From contig JAUVIR010000034.1 in NCBI GenBank assembly GCA_030592645.1, positions 1 through 35,340 on the forward strand: 35,340 nucleotides of DNA, given 5' to 3'. This stretch comes from Candidatus Fermentibacterota bacterium. GTDB lineage: Bacteria; Fermentibacterota; Fermentibacteria; Fermentibacterales; JCC-6. A model generated the notes under the pieces. It had not been told where the DNA came from. It saw nothing but the letters and a program-made list of their open reading frames with translations, and did no database searches. Every line of letters begins with the position of its first letter. Positions within the stretch are counted from its first letter, which is position 1. The position numbers and the translations under genes are program-made. Positions 35,203 to 35,340 of the stretch are shown here, in pieces.

Positions 35203-35340
35203 TCACCGGGTCTTGTTCAGCAGATAGGCTCCCTGCAGCCTCAGCCACTGCTTGTGGGGTTTCACATTACCTTGAATACTCTCAACGGTCTTCCAGAATT
35301 TTGTTGAGTGGTTTCTGTGCCGCAGATGAACCAGTTCATG
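35203..35340 (-). CDS. YgjP-like/SprT-like metallopeptidase, C-terminal fragment (N-terminus beyond the right edge)
   Basis: Manual translation of 35340 to 35203: HELVHLRHRNHSTKFWKTVESIQGNVKPHKQWLRLQGAYLLNKTR-stop. HELxHLxxxxHSxxFW is typical of the YgjP family. Not in the ORF track. Confidence 0.85.
   Translation of the reverse strand, partial: HELVHLRHRNHSTKFWKTVESIQGNVKPHKQWLRLQGAYLLNKTR

Overview
The window is almost entirely a co-directional (minus-strand) bacterial housekeeping and envelope region. Candidate lineage, as inference only: an FCB-group or similar Gram-negative, because several exported proteins look like beta-barrels and one carries a T9SS/FlgD-like C-terminal tail. From left to right it contains:
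- the N-terminal part of a TPR protein whose Glu/Pro-rich 45-bp tandem repeats run off the left edge; it is absent from the supplied ORF track
- tRNA-Ser(GGA), a DUF3795 protein, Maf and Dtd
- a run of exported proteins (Big_5-like lipoprotein, beta-barrel, S8 protease with sorting tail, small lipoprotein)
- on the plus strand, a PEGA / AgmX-PglI-like protein and PyrE
- a response regulator-GGDEF protein, an MtfA-like peptidase, a coiled-coil protein, a small barrel and a CYTH protein
- tRNA-Ser(UGA) on the plus strand, with a duplicated 3' end
- small secreted proteins, a PHP protein and a P-type cation ATPase with unusual ion-site residues
- ferredoxin-fused EtfA, EtfB and an acyl-CoA dehydrogenase, directly followed (in reverse gene order) by rnc-fabF-acpP-fabG-fabH-plsX-rpmF-yceD, with no fabD at its usual place
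- a phosphohexomutase, CtpA, Tmk, Ino1, a CDP-alcohol phosphatidyltransferase, RsmI, a DUF3006 protein and a YgjP-like peptidase fragment

I see no CRISPR array, transposase, phage module or recognisable defence system. The best leads are modest: the Fd-EtfA/EtfB/ACAD set beside a fabD-less FAS II cluster, the tRNA-Ser 3'-end duplication, the P-type ATPase ion-site substitutions, the truncated YceD zinc-ribbon end, the strong acpP-fabF intergenic hairpin, and the cluster of exported proteins with DxNxDG-type loops.
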